A stretch of 64,000 nucleotides of DNA, taken from positions 558,001 through 622,000 of the forward strand of contig NZ_JBLFEP010000004.1 in NCBI RefSeq assembly GCF_047345415.1, read 5' to 3'. The position numbers and the translations under genes were made by a program. Position 1 is the first letter of the stretch, and every line of letters starts with the position of its first letter. Under the pieces are notes generated by a model. It searched no databases, had not been told where the DNA came from, and was given only the letters and a program-made list of their open reading frames with translations. This DNA comes from Maribacter_C sp947494565. GTDB taxonomy: Bacteria > Bacteroidota > Bacteroidia > Flavobacteriales > Flavobacteriaceae. This document shows positions 18,945-27,538 of the stretch, in pieces.

Positions 18945-19502
18945 TTATTTACCTACACACCAACGCTTCTCACTGATAATCCAGCCAATACTTAAATTGG
19001 CTACCGGCAAGATCCGACCGTTGAATTGTCCTGCATAATAGGCTGCTCCAACATCAATGGAGAAGTTGATACCTGAATTATAGCTACGCTGTAGCCCGGT
19101 TACCAGGCCGGCATAGCCAAAAGCTCCTTTAACCACTTCATTTTCAATGGTACGACTATCGGGAAAGAAAGCCGCAACCGTAGGAGCTACGTAATTGGCC
19201 GAATTACCATAAATCTGTCTGCGTTTGCGTTGCCGTTTTTCAAAATTATAGTAGTACCGATATTGGCCGGCAACAGCCGGGAAAAACCCCACCTCTTCAT
19301 AGATATCGGAAACCAAGGGATCCAACGCTACCTGCAAGCCAGCTTTGATATCGAAGGTAGTATTCGTGCCCAGGGCCATCTCATATTCCAAACCGGGATT
19401 AAGAAGGTTTACTTTGAATTGTCGCAATTCACAGTTTTTACCGAATTGGGCATTCATATAAAAACTACTGAAAAGGAGTAGTATACATAATGACTTTTGC
19501 AT
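18945..19502 (-). CDS. Small outer-membrane protein, RYYYN-GNSGNY family (paralogue B)
   Basis: This is a 185-residue protein starting at 19502 with a signal peptide (MQKSLCILLLFSSFYMNAQ). The ATG at 19523 would precede the signal. The same family block is present (QYRYYYNFEKRQRKRRQIYG, NSANYVAP), and the late GLQRSYNSG segment parallels GLQRTYRKG of paralogue A and GVQRTYENG of paralogue C. The C-terminus reads NLSIGWIISEKRWCVGK. It lies upstream of A on the same strand and may be co-transcribed with it. Confidence 0.7.
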   Translation of the reverse strand: MQKSLCILLLFSSFYMNAQFGKNCELRQFKVNLLNPGLEYEMALGTNTTFDIKAGLQVALDPLVSDIYEEVGFFPAVAGQYRYYYNFEKRQRKRRQIYGNSANYVAPTVAAFFPDSRTIENEVVKGAFGYAGLVTGLQRSYNSGINFSIDVGAAYYAGQFNGRILPVANLSIGWIISEKRWCVGK

Positions 19503-19614
19503 CGTAGGTTGATTTGGGATCAATTCTCTTTTACAAATAGATGCGACCTTAGTCTCCCTTAGCTAACGTAACTTACAGCAACAAAGTGCATCTTGGGGTC
19601 AAAATAGCTTGACG

Positions 19615-22014
19615 TTAGTTGTCGATTCGTTTATTCTCGTCTTCTAGACCGGTTTTGCGCTTGCGGGCCTTCTTGATCTCACTGCGCCCAAAATCATAGG
19701 TCAAACTAAAGGCTACTTGTCGGCTATCACTACCGCCACTACCATCAATGAACAAATCGCCGAATTGCGTAGTACCTTTCCATGGAATCGTGTATAGCAC
19801 ATCATTAAAGGCCAAGCGCGCATTCAATTTGTCATCAAAGAATTTTTTTTGAAAAGCGATATTCAAAGAGCCCAAAGCTTTGGTTTGATAGGTACCCCCC
19901 CAAACAGTAGGTGAATTATACCAACCCGAAACTTCCATGGTGTATCCTTTGGGAAGGGTAAATGTATTTTGGGCATAAAGACTTAGGGTCTCTTGTTTGA
20001 CGGCCAAGAATTCCGGGCTGTTGGCCTTGTAACTGCTGATATAGGCGTTCAAGCTGAAATATAGGTTCCACCACTCCTTGATTTTCTTAGGATAGGAGAT
20101 TCCAAAATTGATGACTTCATTGTCGGCCACGTTTCGCTGGGTGATAAAGTTACGTCCTCCATCCTCGGCCACCGTTACTTGGGCAAAGAAGTCCGACACA
20201 TAGGTATAACTCAAAGAGGTCGTCAGCCGGTAGTTGAATGTATGGGATAATTTGAGGTTATCGGTATATTGGGGTTGCAAAAAGGGATTTCCTTTGCGGA
20301 ACGAAAGCTCATTAATCACATATTCAAAAGGGTTCAATGATTGGTAATTTGGGCGTTGAATACGTTTGCTATAGGTAAGGGCAAACTGATTTTTACGATT
20401 CATTTGGTAGGTCAACCCACCTGACGGGAAAAAATCGGTATAGTCGCGCTCTACCCTAGCTTCTTCATTCTCTTGCATACTCAGTAAGTTTCCGTCCGAA
20501 ATGGTATTCTCGACCCGCAATCCAAGTTGTAAGTTCCATTTGGTCCATTTGTAGTTATAGTTGACATAGGCCGCATTGATTCGCTCCGTATAATCGAACT
20601 GGTTGCTCTGCGCGTTGTTGAAAACGTCCATTCCGTTTACCCGGTTAAAGAAGTCAAAGGTGTTCTCCGTATTCACATACGAGAATTTAACCCCTAAGCC
20701 CAGCTTCCCTTTGAAGGCGTTCTGCTCATAATCCGTTTTAAAGGTCGCAATAGCAATATTTATGGGTGTATTTTGGCTGGTACTATTTTGTCGCAGTATT
20801 TCGGTTTGGTCACCATTGAAGTACACGTTTGGCTGTCTTGCAGAACGGTCGCTATTATATCTTCCATAGTCAACATCGATGTTCACACTTGTGCCCAATG
20901 TATCGGCATAGCGATAGTTCAAATTGGCATTTAAGTTATAAGAGGTATTGGCATTTCGGCTGTCTGTCACCAATATACTGTCATTGACGATACTATTCAC
21001 CGGTCTGATCGGTGTACGTGAATCGTTTTCGGTAAAACTGTTATTGAAGTTACCATTAAAAATGGCCCCTACCGTACTTTTAGGCGTAGCATACAGATCA
21101 TAGCCCAACTTGATGTTATTGCTGTTTCGATCGAATACGCTGTTTGTTTGGGCTCCAAAAAAGGTACCGGACTGTGTCCGTAATAGGTTTAGAAAACCGG
21201 TACTCTTTCCAAAACGGTTGCTATAGGTACCGTACAGGTTTCCTTTCTTTCCCCGAACATTGAAATTGGTACTGGTGTTGTAGCGTACAAAATCGCCCAC
21301 TGTCGCTCCGGCAGTCAACGAACCATTAGTGCCCAGGCTTTTATCCTTTTTCAATCTTAAATTGATGATACCCGCATTACCGGCCGCATCATATTTCGAA
21401 GAGGGCTGGGTAATGATCTCTACCGCTTCGATATCCGTAGCTTGAAGACTTTCCAAATAGTTGGTTAAATCCTCTCCTTGTAATACCGAGAGCTTTCCGT
21501 CAATAAAAATCTGTACCCCGGTCTTGCCCTCAACAATGATCACACCCGTATTGTTGACAATGACCCCAGGCGCTTTTCGCAATAATTCAAAGGCACTCGT
21601 GCCGGTGGCGTTAATGGTATTCTCCACATTGAACACGGTTTTATCCGCCATTACCTGTACTAAGGGTTTCTGTGCGGTAACGGTGACCTCCTCCAAATTC
21701 TCGGTTGCCTCAAGTAATACGATCGATCCCAAATCCAAATCAATCCCCATGAATTCTACTTGCTTTTGATAATCGGCAAATCCAATGTTCGAAATGCTCA
21801 GCTGATAAACCCCTTTAGGGATGTTCGCCATTTCAAAAAGACCAAAATCATTGGTAATGACCGCCTTTACCAAAGTGGAATCGTTTTGCCGCTTTAAAGT
21901 GACCGCTGCGTAGGGAACCGGTTCGTCTGTTTCGGCAATCACTTTTCCTTTAAGGGCTTGTGCATTTATCGAGATACTGAGAATGCTAAAGAGAAATAGA
22001 TATAACTGTTTCAT
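19615..22014 (-). CDS. Outer-membrane beta-barrel protein with CarboxypepD-like and plug domains
   Basis: The 799-residue protein begins with a signal peptide and a carboxypeptidase regulatory-like domain (residues ~20-105: ALKGKVIAETDEPVPYAAVTL...). A short TonB-plug-like domain follows (ELLRKAPGVIVNNTGVIIVEGK...IEAVEIITQPSSKYDAAGNAG). The rest is a ~570-residue barrel of the OMP_b-brl_3 type, with the hallmark NRKNQFALTYSKRIQRPNY and a late YDFG strand. Such proteins lie in the outer membrane and may import or export ligands with TonB. The substrate is unknown. It lies beside the LytS/LytTR pair, transcribed divergently from it. Confidence 0.85.
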   Translation of the reverse strand: MKQLYLFLFSILSISINAQALKGKVIAETDEPVPYAAVTLKRQNDSTLVKAVITNDFGLFEMANIPKGVYQLSISNIGFADYQKQVEFMGIDLDLGSIVLLEATENLEEVTVTAQKPLVQVMADKTVFNVENTINATGTSAFELLRKAPGVIVNNTGVIIVEGKTGVQIFIDGKLSVLQGEDLTNYLESLQATDIEAVEIITQPSSKYDAAGNAGIINLRLKKDKSLGTNGSLTAGATVGDFVRYNTSTNFNVRGKKGNLYGTYSNRFGKSTGFLNLLRTQSGTFFGAQTNSVFDRNSNNIKLGYDLYATPKSTVGAIFNGNFNNSFTENDSRTPIRPVNSIVNDSILVTDSRNANTSYNLNANLNYRYADTLGTSVNIDVDYGRYNSDRSARQPNVYFNGDQTEILRQNSTSQNTPINIAIATFKTDYEQNAFKGKLGLGVKFSYVNTENTFDFFNRVNGMDVFNNAQSNQFDYTERINAAYVNYNYKWTKWNLQLGLRVENTISDGNLLSMQENEEARVERDYTDFFPSGGLTYQMNRKNQFALTYSKRIQRPNYQSLNPFEYVINELSFRKGNPFLQPQYTDNLKLSHTFNYRLTTSLSYTYVSDFFAQVTVAEDGGRNFITQRNVADNEVINFGISYPKKIKEWWNLYFSLNAYISSYKANSPEFLAVKQETLSLYAQNTFTLPKGYTMEVSGWYNSPTVWGGTYQTKALGSLNIAFQKKFFDDKLNARLAFNDVLYTIPWKGTTQFGDLFIDGSGGSDSRQVAFSLTYDFGRSEIKKARKRKTGLEDENKRIDN

Positions 22015-22200
22015 AACAATGTGGTTTTTAATGATGGGTCAAAAGTGATGCAATTGCCTGTTATTAAAAATCAAAACCCGTTGGATGGCCCTATCCACTG
22101 ATAAACGGGCCGGCCCATTCAACGGCGTATAGGTCAACTCGTCTGAAAACCCAAGGCTGGGTATCTTTATCTTTTTTATCTTGTTCCCAAACTGGTTATC

Positions 22201-23259
22201 ATGGAAAAGCGATTGTTTTGGGGTTTAAGGAAATGGGAAGTGTTGGCCTTCATAGCACTGTACTTTTTTTTCGCATGTCTATATTACGTGACCCTATCGA
22301 TCAATTGGGGAAGCGATCTGCATCCGGACAAAAAATTCTTTAGTCTAATCCGATTCATTGATATCTGCGGGTTGCAGTATTTTATCTTTTTCGTGTTCAC
22401 CGTGCCCATATGGTACCTGGTGTTCCGAACTTTTCGCCGTAAAAGGCTCTACATTCGCTTACTGACGCATGTAGCGACCTGGCCCATATTCGTTTTTGGC
22501 ACCCAGCGGGTCTATTATGCCGTTTCCGATGCTTTGGGGTTTGGGCACTTGGAAGGCGCAGCGCAAATTTGGGATGCCTATATTCCCGCCCTGTTCTACC
22601 TTATTCAATTTGGCATATTACACGCCCATGAGTACTACAAAGAGAACCAGCGAAAACTGATCGTAGAGGGAGAATTACGACAGGCCGCCCTTAAAAGTGA
22701 ACTGTCGGCCATCAAGGCCCAATTGAATCCGCATTTTTTGTATAACGTTTTCAATACGATCAATGCCTCCATTCCCCCAGAAAATGAAAGAACTCGTCAT
22801 ATGATTGCCCAACTCGCCGACCTGTTTCGCTATCAACTCCGCGCCTCAAAAACAGACACCGTCACCTTGAAAGAGGAATTGGACTTTGTAAAGAAGTACC
22901 TTGATTTGGAGAAGGAACGCTTTAAAGATCGCCTGCTTGTCGACATTAAGGTCTCAAAAGATCTCATGCACGAAAAAATACCTCCGATGCTATTGCAACC
23001 AATGGTGGAGAACTCTGTAAAACACGGACTATCGAGTTTGATCGAGGGAGGGACGGTCTCGATATACATCTTTAAGGAAGAAGGCAAGTTAAAGTTTGAG
23101 ATATCGGATACGGGAGTAGGTATTCAAAACAAGGAAAATGTATTCGGCAAGGGGGTGGGTCTGACCAATACCAAACTTCGATTGCAAAAAATGTATCAAA
23201 GTCAAATGGAGTTGACCGATAATTACCCAAAAGGCTTGACCATAAAATTCGCGATATGA
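22201..23259 (+). CDS. LytS-type sensor histidine kinase
   Basis: This 352-residue protein has four N-terminal TM helices (roughly 14-35, 50-72, 80-105 and 120-145) and a short coiled linker. The His_kinase box reads QLNPHFLYNVFNTINA (phospho-acceptor His near residue 179), and the HATPase domain has PMVENSVKHG (N box) and ISDTGVGI (G1). The integral-membrane sensor plus His_kinase type matches the LytS/YehU class that partners LytTR regulators. It overlaps the next gene by 4 bp (ATGA), so the two are one operon. Confidence 0.93.
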   Translation: MEKRLFWGLRKWEVLAFIALYFFFACLYYVTLSINWGSDLHPDKKFFSLIRFIDICGLQYFIFFVFTVPIWYLVFRTFRRKRLYIRLLTHVATWPIFVFGTQRVYYAVSDALGFGHLEGAAQIWDAYIPALFYLIQFGILHAHEYYKENQRKLIVEGELRQAALKSELSAIKAQLNPHFLYNVFNTINASIPPENERTRHMIAQLADLFRYQLRASKTDTVTLKEELDFVKKYLDLEKERFKDRLLVDIKVSKDLMHEKIPPMLLQPMVENSVKHGLSSLIEGGTVSIYIFKEEGKLKFEISDTGVGIQNKENVFGKGVGLTNTKLRLQKMYQSQMELTDNYPKGLTIKFAI

Positions 23260-23978
23260 AAAAAGTGTTGATCGCCGATGATGAGGAAGCAGGTCGGATT
23301 CTGATCAAAGAATATCTAAGTGACTTTCCCGATTTGGTCTTACTGGCCGAAGTCAATAATGGGGTGGATGCCATTACTGAAATCAATCGTTTCAAACCCG
23401 ACTTAGTCTTTCTAGACATTCAAATGCCCGGAAAAACCGGGTTTGAGGTCTTGGGGTATTTAGAGGAAATTCCACAGATTATCTTTTCGACGGCCTATGA
23501 TCAATATGCGATTCAAGCTTTTGAAGTACATGCCGTAGACTATCTCTTGAAGCCTTACACGAGAGATCGCTTTAAAAAGGCCATTGAGCGTTTGGAAAGC
23601 GGATCTAAGGATGTGGGTGCCTTGGCCGAAAGTGTCATCATGGAACGGGAAGATTACCCCGAACGCGTATTGGTGCAACAGAACAAAAAGTTGATTACAA
23701 TCGCAGTAACCGACATCATTTGGATCGAAGCTTATGGAGATTATTCAAAACTACATACTTCAGCCACCACCTTTGTTAGTAATTATGGTATTTCCGGACT
23801 CGAAGAAAAGTTGAACCCCAAGACCTTCTTACGCGTGCACCGCTCTTCTATTATCAATTTAGAAAAGGTAAAGGAGCTTCATAAGTATGGGAAGAGTTAT
23901 GATGTGACCATGGAAAACAGTGATATCGTACGGGTCAGTCGTGGGTATTTAGATGCAATCAAAAAGCTCATGCTTTAA
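23256..23978 (+). CDS. LytTR-family response regulator
   Basis: The 240-residue protein has a receiver domain with acidic pocket DDEE (residues 8-11), phospho-Asp in LVFLDIQMPG (near 54), Thr/Ser switch STAYDQYA and Lys in LLKPYTRDRF. A LytTR DNA-binding domain follows from about residue 140 (IIWIEAYGDYSKLHT ... FLRVHRSSIINLEKV). It is the partner of the preceding LytS-type kinase. Likely local targets are the divergent barrel and small outer-membrane genes (inference). Its stop lies 4 bp before the convergent stop of paralogue C. Confidence 0.93.
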   Translation: MKKVLIADDEEAGRILIKEYLSDFPDLVLLAEVNNGVDAITEINRFKPDLVFLDIQMPGKTGFEVLGYLEEIPQIIFSTAYDQYAIQAFEVHAVDYLLKPYTRDRFKKAIERLESGSKDVGALAESVIMEREDYPERVLVQQNKKLITIAVTDIIWIEAYGDYSKLHTSATTFVSNYGISGLEEKLNPKTFLRVHRSSIINLEKVKELHKYGKSYDVTMENSDIVRVSRGYLDAIKKLML

Positions 23979-23982
23979 TCGT

Positions 23983-24576
23983 CTAATCGAAGGTTGGCGT
24001 TCTTGATTTCCTTTTCGTCGCCACCCAGCCAAAAGTAAAATTGAACAGCGGTCCATATCCGTTCGGAACGCCGTCCCCAAGGTAGTAACCAACACCTAGT
24101 TCTGCGTTAAAATTAAATCCATTCTCATACGTACGTTGAACTCCGTAAGTACTGCCGTAAAAACCAAGGTTGAAATCATCCGGGCCATCGATATTGGTAG
24201 CCAATCTCACCTGGGAGAAAAATATACTTCTAGCCGCGGCAAAATAATTTCCCGAATTACCGGATACATTTCTGTTCTTACGTAATCTTCTATTAAAGTT
24301 ATGGTAGTAGCGCAGTCTAGTGTGCAAGGTCAAACCTACCGCGTATCCTTCTTCGTAGGTGGCATAGCCAAGACCCAGTCCTCCGGACGCGCTGACGTTT
24401 TTGGTTATTCCAATCTCATAATTCAATCCAGGACTCAACATATTGAAGGTAACCTGATGGCGCTCCAGATTGATGATTCCGAAAAAGTTTCCGGCATTAT
24501 TTTCCGTTTGCCCCTTCCCTGTAGTTAGGGTCATAACTACGAGAAAACAGCACCAAAGTATTCGGTCTTTACGCAT
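23983..24576 (-). CDS. Small outer-membrane protein, RYYYN-GNSGNY family (paralogue C)
   Basis: The 197-residue protein has a signal peptide (cleavage near GKGQ). The family block appears as RLRYYHNFNRRLRKNRNVSG with NSGNYFAA, followed by GVQRTYENGFNFNAELGVGYY and a last strand LFNFTFGWVATKRK. It is more divergent at the N-terminus than paralogues A and B. It converges with the response-regulator gene. The three paralogues frame the LytS/LytTR pair and the large barrel, which suggests a functional group, though no co-regulation site was seen. Confidence 0.7.
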   Translation of the reverse strand: MRKDRILWCCFLVVMTLTTGKGQTENNAGNFFGIINLERHQVTFNMLSPGLNYEIGITKNVSASGGLGLGYATYEEGYAVGLTLHTRLRYYHNFNRRLRKNRNVSGNSGNYFAAARSIFFSQVRLATNIDGPDDFNLGFYGSTYGVQRTYENGFNFNAELGVGYYLGDGVPNGYGPLFNFTFGWVATKRKSRTPTFD

Positions 24577-24629
24577 CTATTACAAGTTGAATCGGGAATA
24601 AAGCTAAAAAGGAAACGCGATGGAAACAC

Positions 24630-24637
24630 TATCTTTG
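24630..24637 (+). promoter_or_regulatory. -7 box of kdsA
   Basis: TATCTTTG exactly fits TAnnTTTG and lies 15 bp before the kdsA ATG, which gives a very short leader. Confidence 0.6.
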
Positions 24638-24652
24638 TGCAAACTTTAAGAT

Positions 24653-25474
24653 ATGACCCTTGAGCGGATTCCTCAGTTAAAACATACCGATTCAAACAAC
24701 TTCTTCTTGTTATCAGGACCCTGTGCCATTGAAGGGCAAGAAATGGCCCTCCGTATTGCGGAGCGCATTGTTACGATTACCGATACACTGAAAATACCCT
24801 ATGTTTTCAAGGGAAGTTTCAAAAAGGCGAACCGCAGTCGGGTAGACTCATTTACCGGTATTGGAGACGAGAAGGCGTTAAAAATTTTACGTAAGGTATC
24901 GGAGACGTTTAACGTACCGACCATCACCGATATTCATCAAGAATCAGATGCCGCTATGGCCGCCGAATACGTAGATGTACTCCAAATTCCGGCTTTTTTG
25001 GTACGCCAGACAGATTTGGTGGTCGCTGCTGCAGAAACCGGCAAAGTGGTCAACCTAAAGAAAGGACAGTTCATGAGCCCTGAAAGTATGAAACATGCAG
25101 TAAAAAAGGTCACCGATTCAGGCAACGACCAGGTTTGGATTACAGACCGCGGTACCATGTTCGGGTATCAAGATATGGTCGTTGATTTTAGGGGAGTGCC
25201 TACGATGAAGAACTATGCACCCGTGGTCTTGGATGTCACACATTCATTACAACAACCCAATCAATCATCAGGAGTGACCGGTGGACGACCCGATATGATA
25301 GAAACCATAGCCCGCGCAGGAATCGCCACCGGGGTCGATGGTATTTTTATGGAAACCCATTTCGATCCAAGTATTGCTAAAAGTGATGGTGCCAATATGT
25401 TGCATTTAGACCATCTTGAACGACTACTGACTAATTTAGTCACCCTTCAAAAAACGGTGAATTCGTTACAATAA
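24653..25474 (+). CDS. kdsA: 3-deoxy-8-phosphooctulonate synthase (KDO-8-P synthase)
   Basis: The protein has 273 residues, typical for KdsA. It condenses phosphoenolpyruvate with arabinose-5-phosphate to make KDO-8-phosphate for lipopolysaccharide inner core. The signatures are SGPCAIEG near the N-terminus, FKGSFKKANRSR, TDIHQESDA, QIPAFLVRQTDL, LKKGQFMSPE and DVTHSLQQPN. In the metal-site segment the sequence reads GPCAIEG with Cys, which is seen in metal-dependent class II enzymes, although a class cannot be fixed from this alone. It is cytoplasmic. No other KDO genes are adjacent. Confidence 0.95.
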   Translation: MTLERIPQLKHTDSNNFFLLSGPCAIEGQEMALRIAERIVTITDTLKIPYVFKGSFKKANRSRVDSFTGIGDEKALKILRKVSETFNVPTITDIHQESDAAMAAEYVDVLQIPAFLVRQTDLVVAAAETGKVVNLKKGQFMSPESMKHAVKKVTDSGNDQVWITDRGTMFGYQDMVVDFRGVPTMKNYAPVVLDVTHSLQQPNQSSGVTGGRPDMIETIARAGIATGVDGIFMETHFDPSIAKSDGANMLHLDHLERLLTNLVTLQKTVNSLQ

Positions 25475-25521
25475 ATCCCTCTTACGCGGGTTATTTAAGA
25501 AGATTCGATTATACACCGACC

Positions 25522-27489
25522 ATGCGACTAAAACAGCTACTGCTATTTGCAGTTCTTCTTTCACCTATAGTCAGTTTTTCACAACTACCTGACAACTTTG
25601 GACAGCTGACCCCTTTCGAACAGACCATTGAGAGCTACCCCAACGATACAACCGCAAATGCTGTGGTTTTGTATGAACGAGGTGACAATTATTTTAAAGT
25701 GGTCAATCGAAAAATCAGATTAATAAAGGAATATCACGGAAAGATCAAGATATTCAATGAGAAGGCTTTTGATTGGGGCACGGTAGAAATACTACTCTAT
25801 CACAATACGAATGCCTCTGAAAAACTAGCTAAGCTCAGTGCGATGACCCATAGCAAGGATGGTCAATTTCGCGTTCTGCCGACCGAGGTGTTCACGACTA
25901 CCCTATCTGAGCACTGGGATCAAAAGAAGTTTACATTCCCTAAGCTTGAACCTGGTAGTGTTTTGGAATACACCTACACTATTGAAACCCCATTTGACTT
26001 CAACTTTACCGGTTGGGGTTTTCAAACCTCCATACCCGTGTTGTATAGCGAATTCAATGCTAAAATACCAGGTAACTGGGTATACAATAGGTCATTGACA
26101 GGACCCTTCGAATTGGACGTAAACGAAGCGAAGGTTAAAAAGAACTGTTTTCATATTGAAGGTATTGCCAAGGATGCGGATTGCGAAGTGCTGAAGTATG
26201 TTATGAAAGACATTCCAGCATTTAAAGTTGATGAAGACTATATGCTCGGAGCGTCGAATTACCGGGCAAGCATCGATTTTGAACTTTCCGAATACAAAAG
26301 CTTTAAAGGAACCTCACAAAAATTCACCAAATCGTGGAAAGATGTGGATAGAGAATTCCGCGGTGACAAGGATATTGGGCGTCAGTTGACCAAAAAAGGG
26401 TTCTTTGAAAAAAACGTACCCGAACAATTATTGGTCGAAGGGGATGAGCTGACTCGCGCCAAGAATATTTTCAAATTCGTTCAAACGTATTTTACTTGGA
26501 ATGAAGAGATGGGAATCTACGGAAAAGCCAGGGTCAAGGAGGCCTTTGCAAAAAAGAGTGGTAACGTCACTGAAATAAATAGTTCCCTGATCAATCTACT
26601 AAATGCAGCGGGAATTAAGGCCAACCTTATGCTCCTTTCCACACGAAGAAGAGGCCTTCCAAAGAAAGTGCATCCCGTAATGAGTGATTTCAACTATAGC
26701 ATCGCCAAAATTGAAATCGCCGGTAAGACATATCTACTTGATGCTACCGACAAATATGTGGCTTTCGGCATGCTGCCTTTTAGGGCACTCAACCATTATG
26801 GTCGCGTAATGGATTTTAAGAACGAAAGCTATTGGCAAAACATCGTACCGGTACTCAATAATAGACTTCAGATACGCACGCATCTAAAACTCGATCTTGA
26901 AAAAAATAAGGGTATTGGCATTTTTGACCGAATCAATCTGGGCTACAATGCGGTAAATACAAGGGAGATCATTGATCAATACAGTGAGGATGAATACCTA
27001 GATACTATAGAGGATGCCAATGATGGAGACTTTGTGGTAACATCTTATGACCTTAGAAAAGACTCCAATCATGAAACGAAGGTCTCCGAACGATTCGGAT
27101 TTGAGCTGGAAAACATAGGTAACGGGGAAACCATCTATTTGAATCCCTTTTTAGTCCGTTTTTTTGAACAAAACCCCTTCTTGCTGGACGAACGTCATTA
27201 TCCTGTTGATTTTGGATACCCTAGAAAATACAGGTACTCCATTAACATTACTATTCCCGAAGGATATGAGGTACAAGAACTCCCAGAAGTTCAATCCGTG
27301 CAGTTAGGTGATAAAATGGTCGTTTTTAAATTCTACCATAAAGAAAGTTCAAATCAAGTCGCCCTTACGTTTGACCTCGACCTGAACAGCAGTCATATCA
27401 AGGCCGAAGATTATCAAGGTCTGAAAGATGTATTCAAACATGTGACCGATGTTCAAAACAATTCCCTAGTTGTTTTAAAGAAGTTATAG
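25522..27489 (+). CDS. DUF3857/transglutaminase-like secreted protein
   Basis: The 655-residue protein has a signal peptide (to about residue 20). The N-terminal DUF3857 region covers about residues 45-220 and includes the typical EPGSVLEYTYTIETPF. A transglutaminase-like domain spans about residues 300-420 (RAKNIFKFVQTYFTWN, then INSSLINLLNAAGIKANLMLLSTR and LLDATDKYVAFGMLP). The C-terminal DUF3858-like part is beta-rich. The catalytic Cys expected at NSSLIN appears replaced by Ser or absent, so enzymatic activity is doubtful. It is periplasmic and transcribed 47 bp after kdsA. Confidence 0.8.
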   Translation: MRLKQLLLFAVLLSPIVSFSQLPDNFGQLTPFEQTIESYPNDTTANAVVLYERGDNYFKVVNRKIRLIKEYHGKIKIFNEKAFDWGTVEILLYHNTNASEKLAKLSAMTHSKDGQFRVLPTEVFTTTLSEHWDQKKFTFPKLEPGSVLEYTYTIETPFDFNFTGWGFQTSIPVLYSEFNAKIPGNWVYNRSLTGPFELDVNEAKVKKNCFHIEGIAKDADCEVLKYVMKDIPAFKVDEDYMLGASNYRASIDFELSEYKSFKGTSQKFTKSWKDVDREFRGDKDIGRQLTKKGFFEKNVPEQLLVEGDELTRAKNIFKFVQTYFTWNEEMGIYGKARVKEAFAKKSGNVTEINSSLINLLNAAGIKANLMLLSTRRRGLPKKVHPVMSDFNYSIAKIEIAGKTYLLDATDKYVAFGMLPFRALNHYGRVMDFKNESYWQNIVPVLNNRLQIRTHLKLDLEKNKGIGIFDRINLGYNAVNTREIIDQYSEDEYLDTIEDANDGDFVVTSYDLRKDSNHETKVSERFGFELENIGNGETIYLNPFLVRFFEQNPFLLDERHYPVDFGYPRKYRYSINITIPEGYEVQELPEVQSVQLGDKMVVFKFYHKESSNQVALTFDLDLNSSHIKAEDYQGLKDVFKHVTDVQNNSLVVLKKL

Positions 27490-27538
27490 GTAACACATAA
27501 ATCTTTGTATTTTCGGGTTTCAGTTAAGTTGTCTTCCT

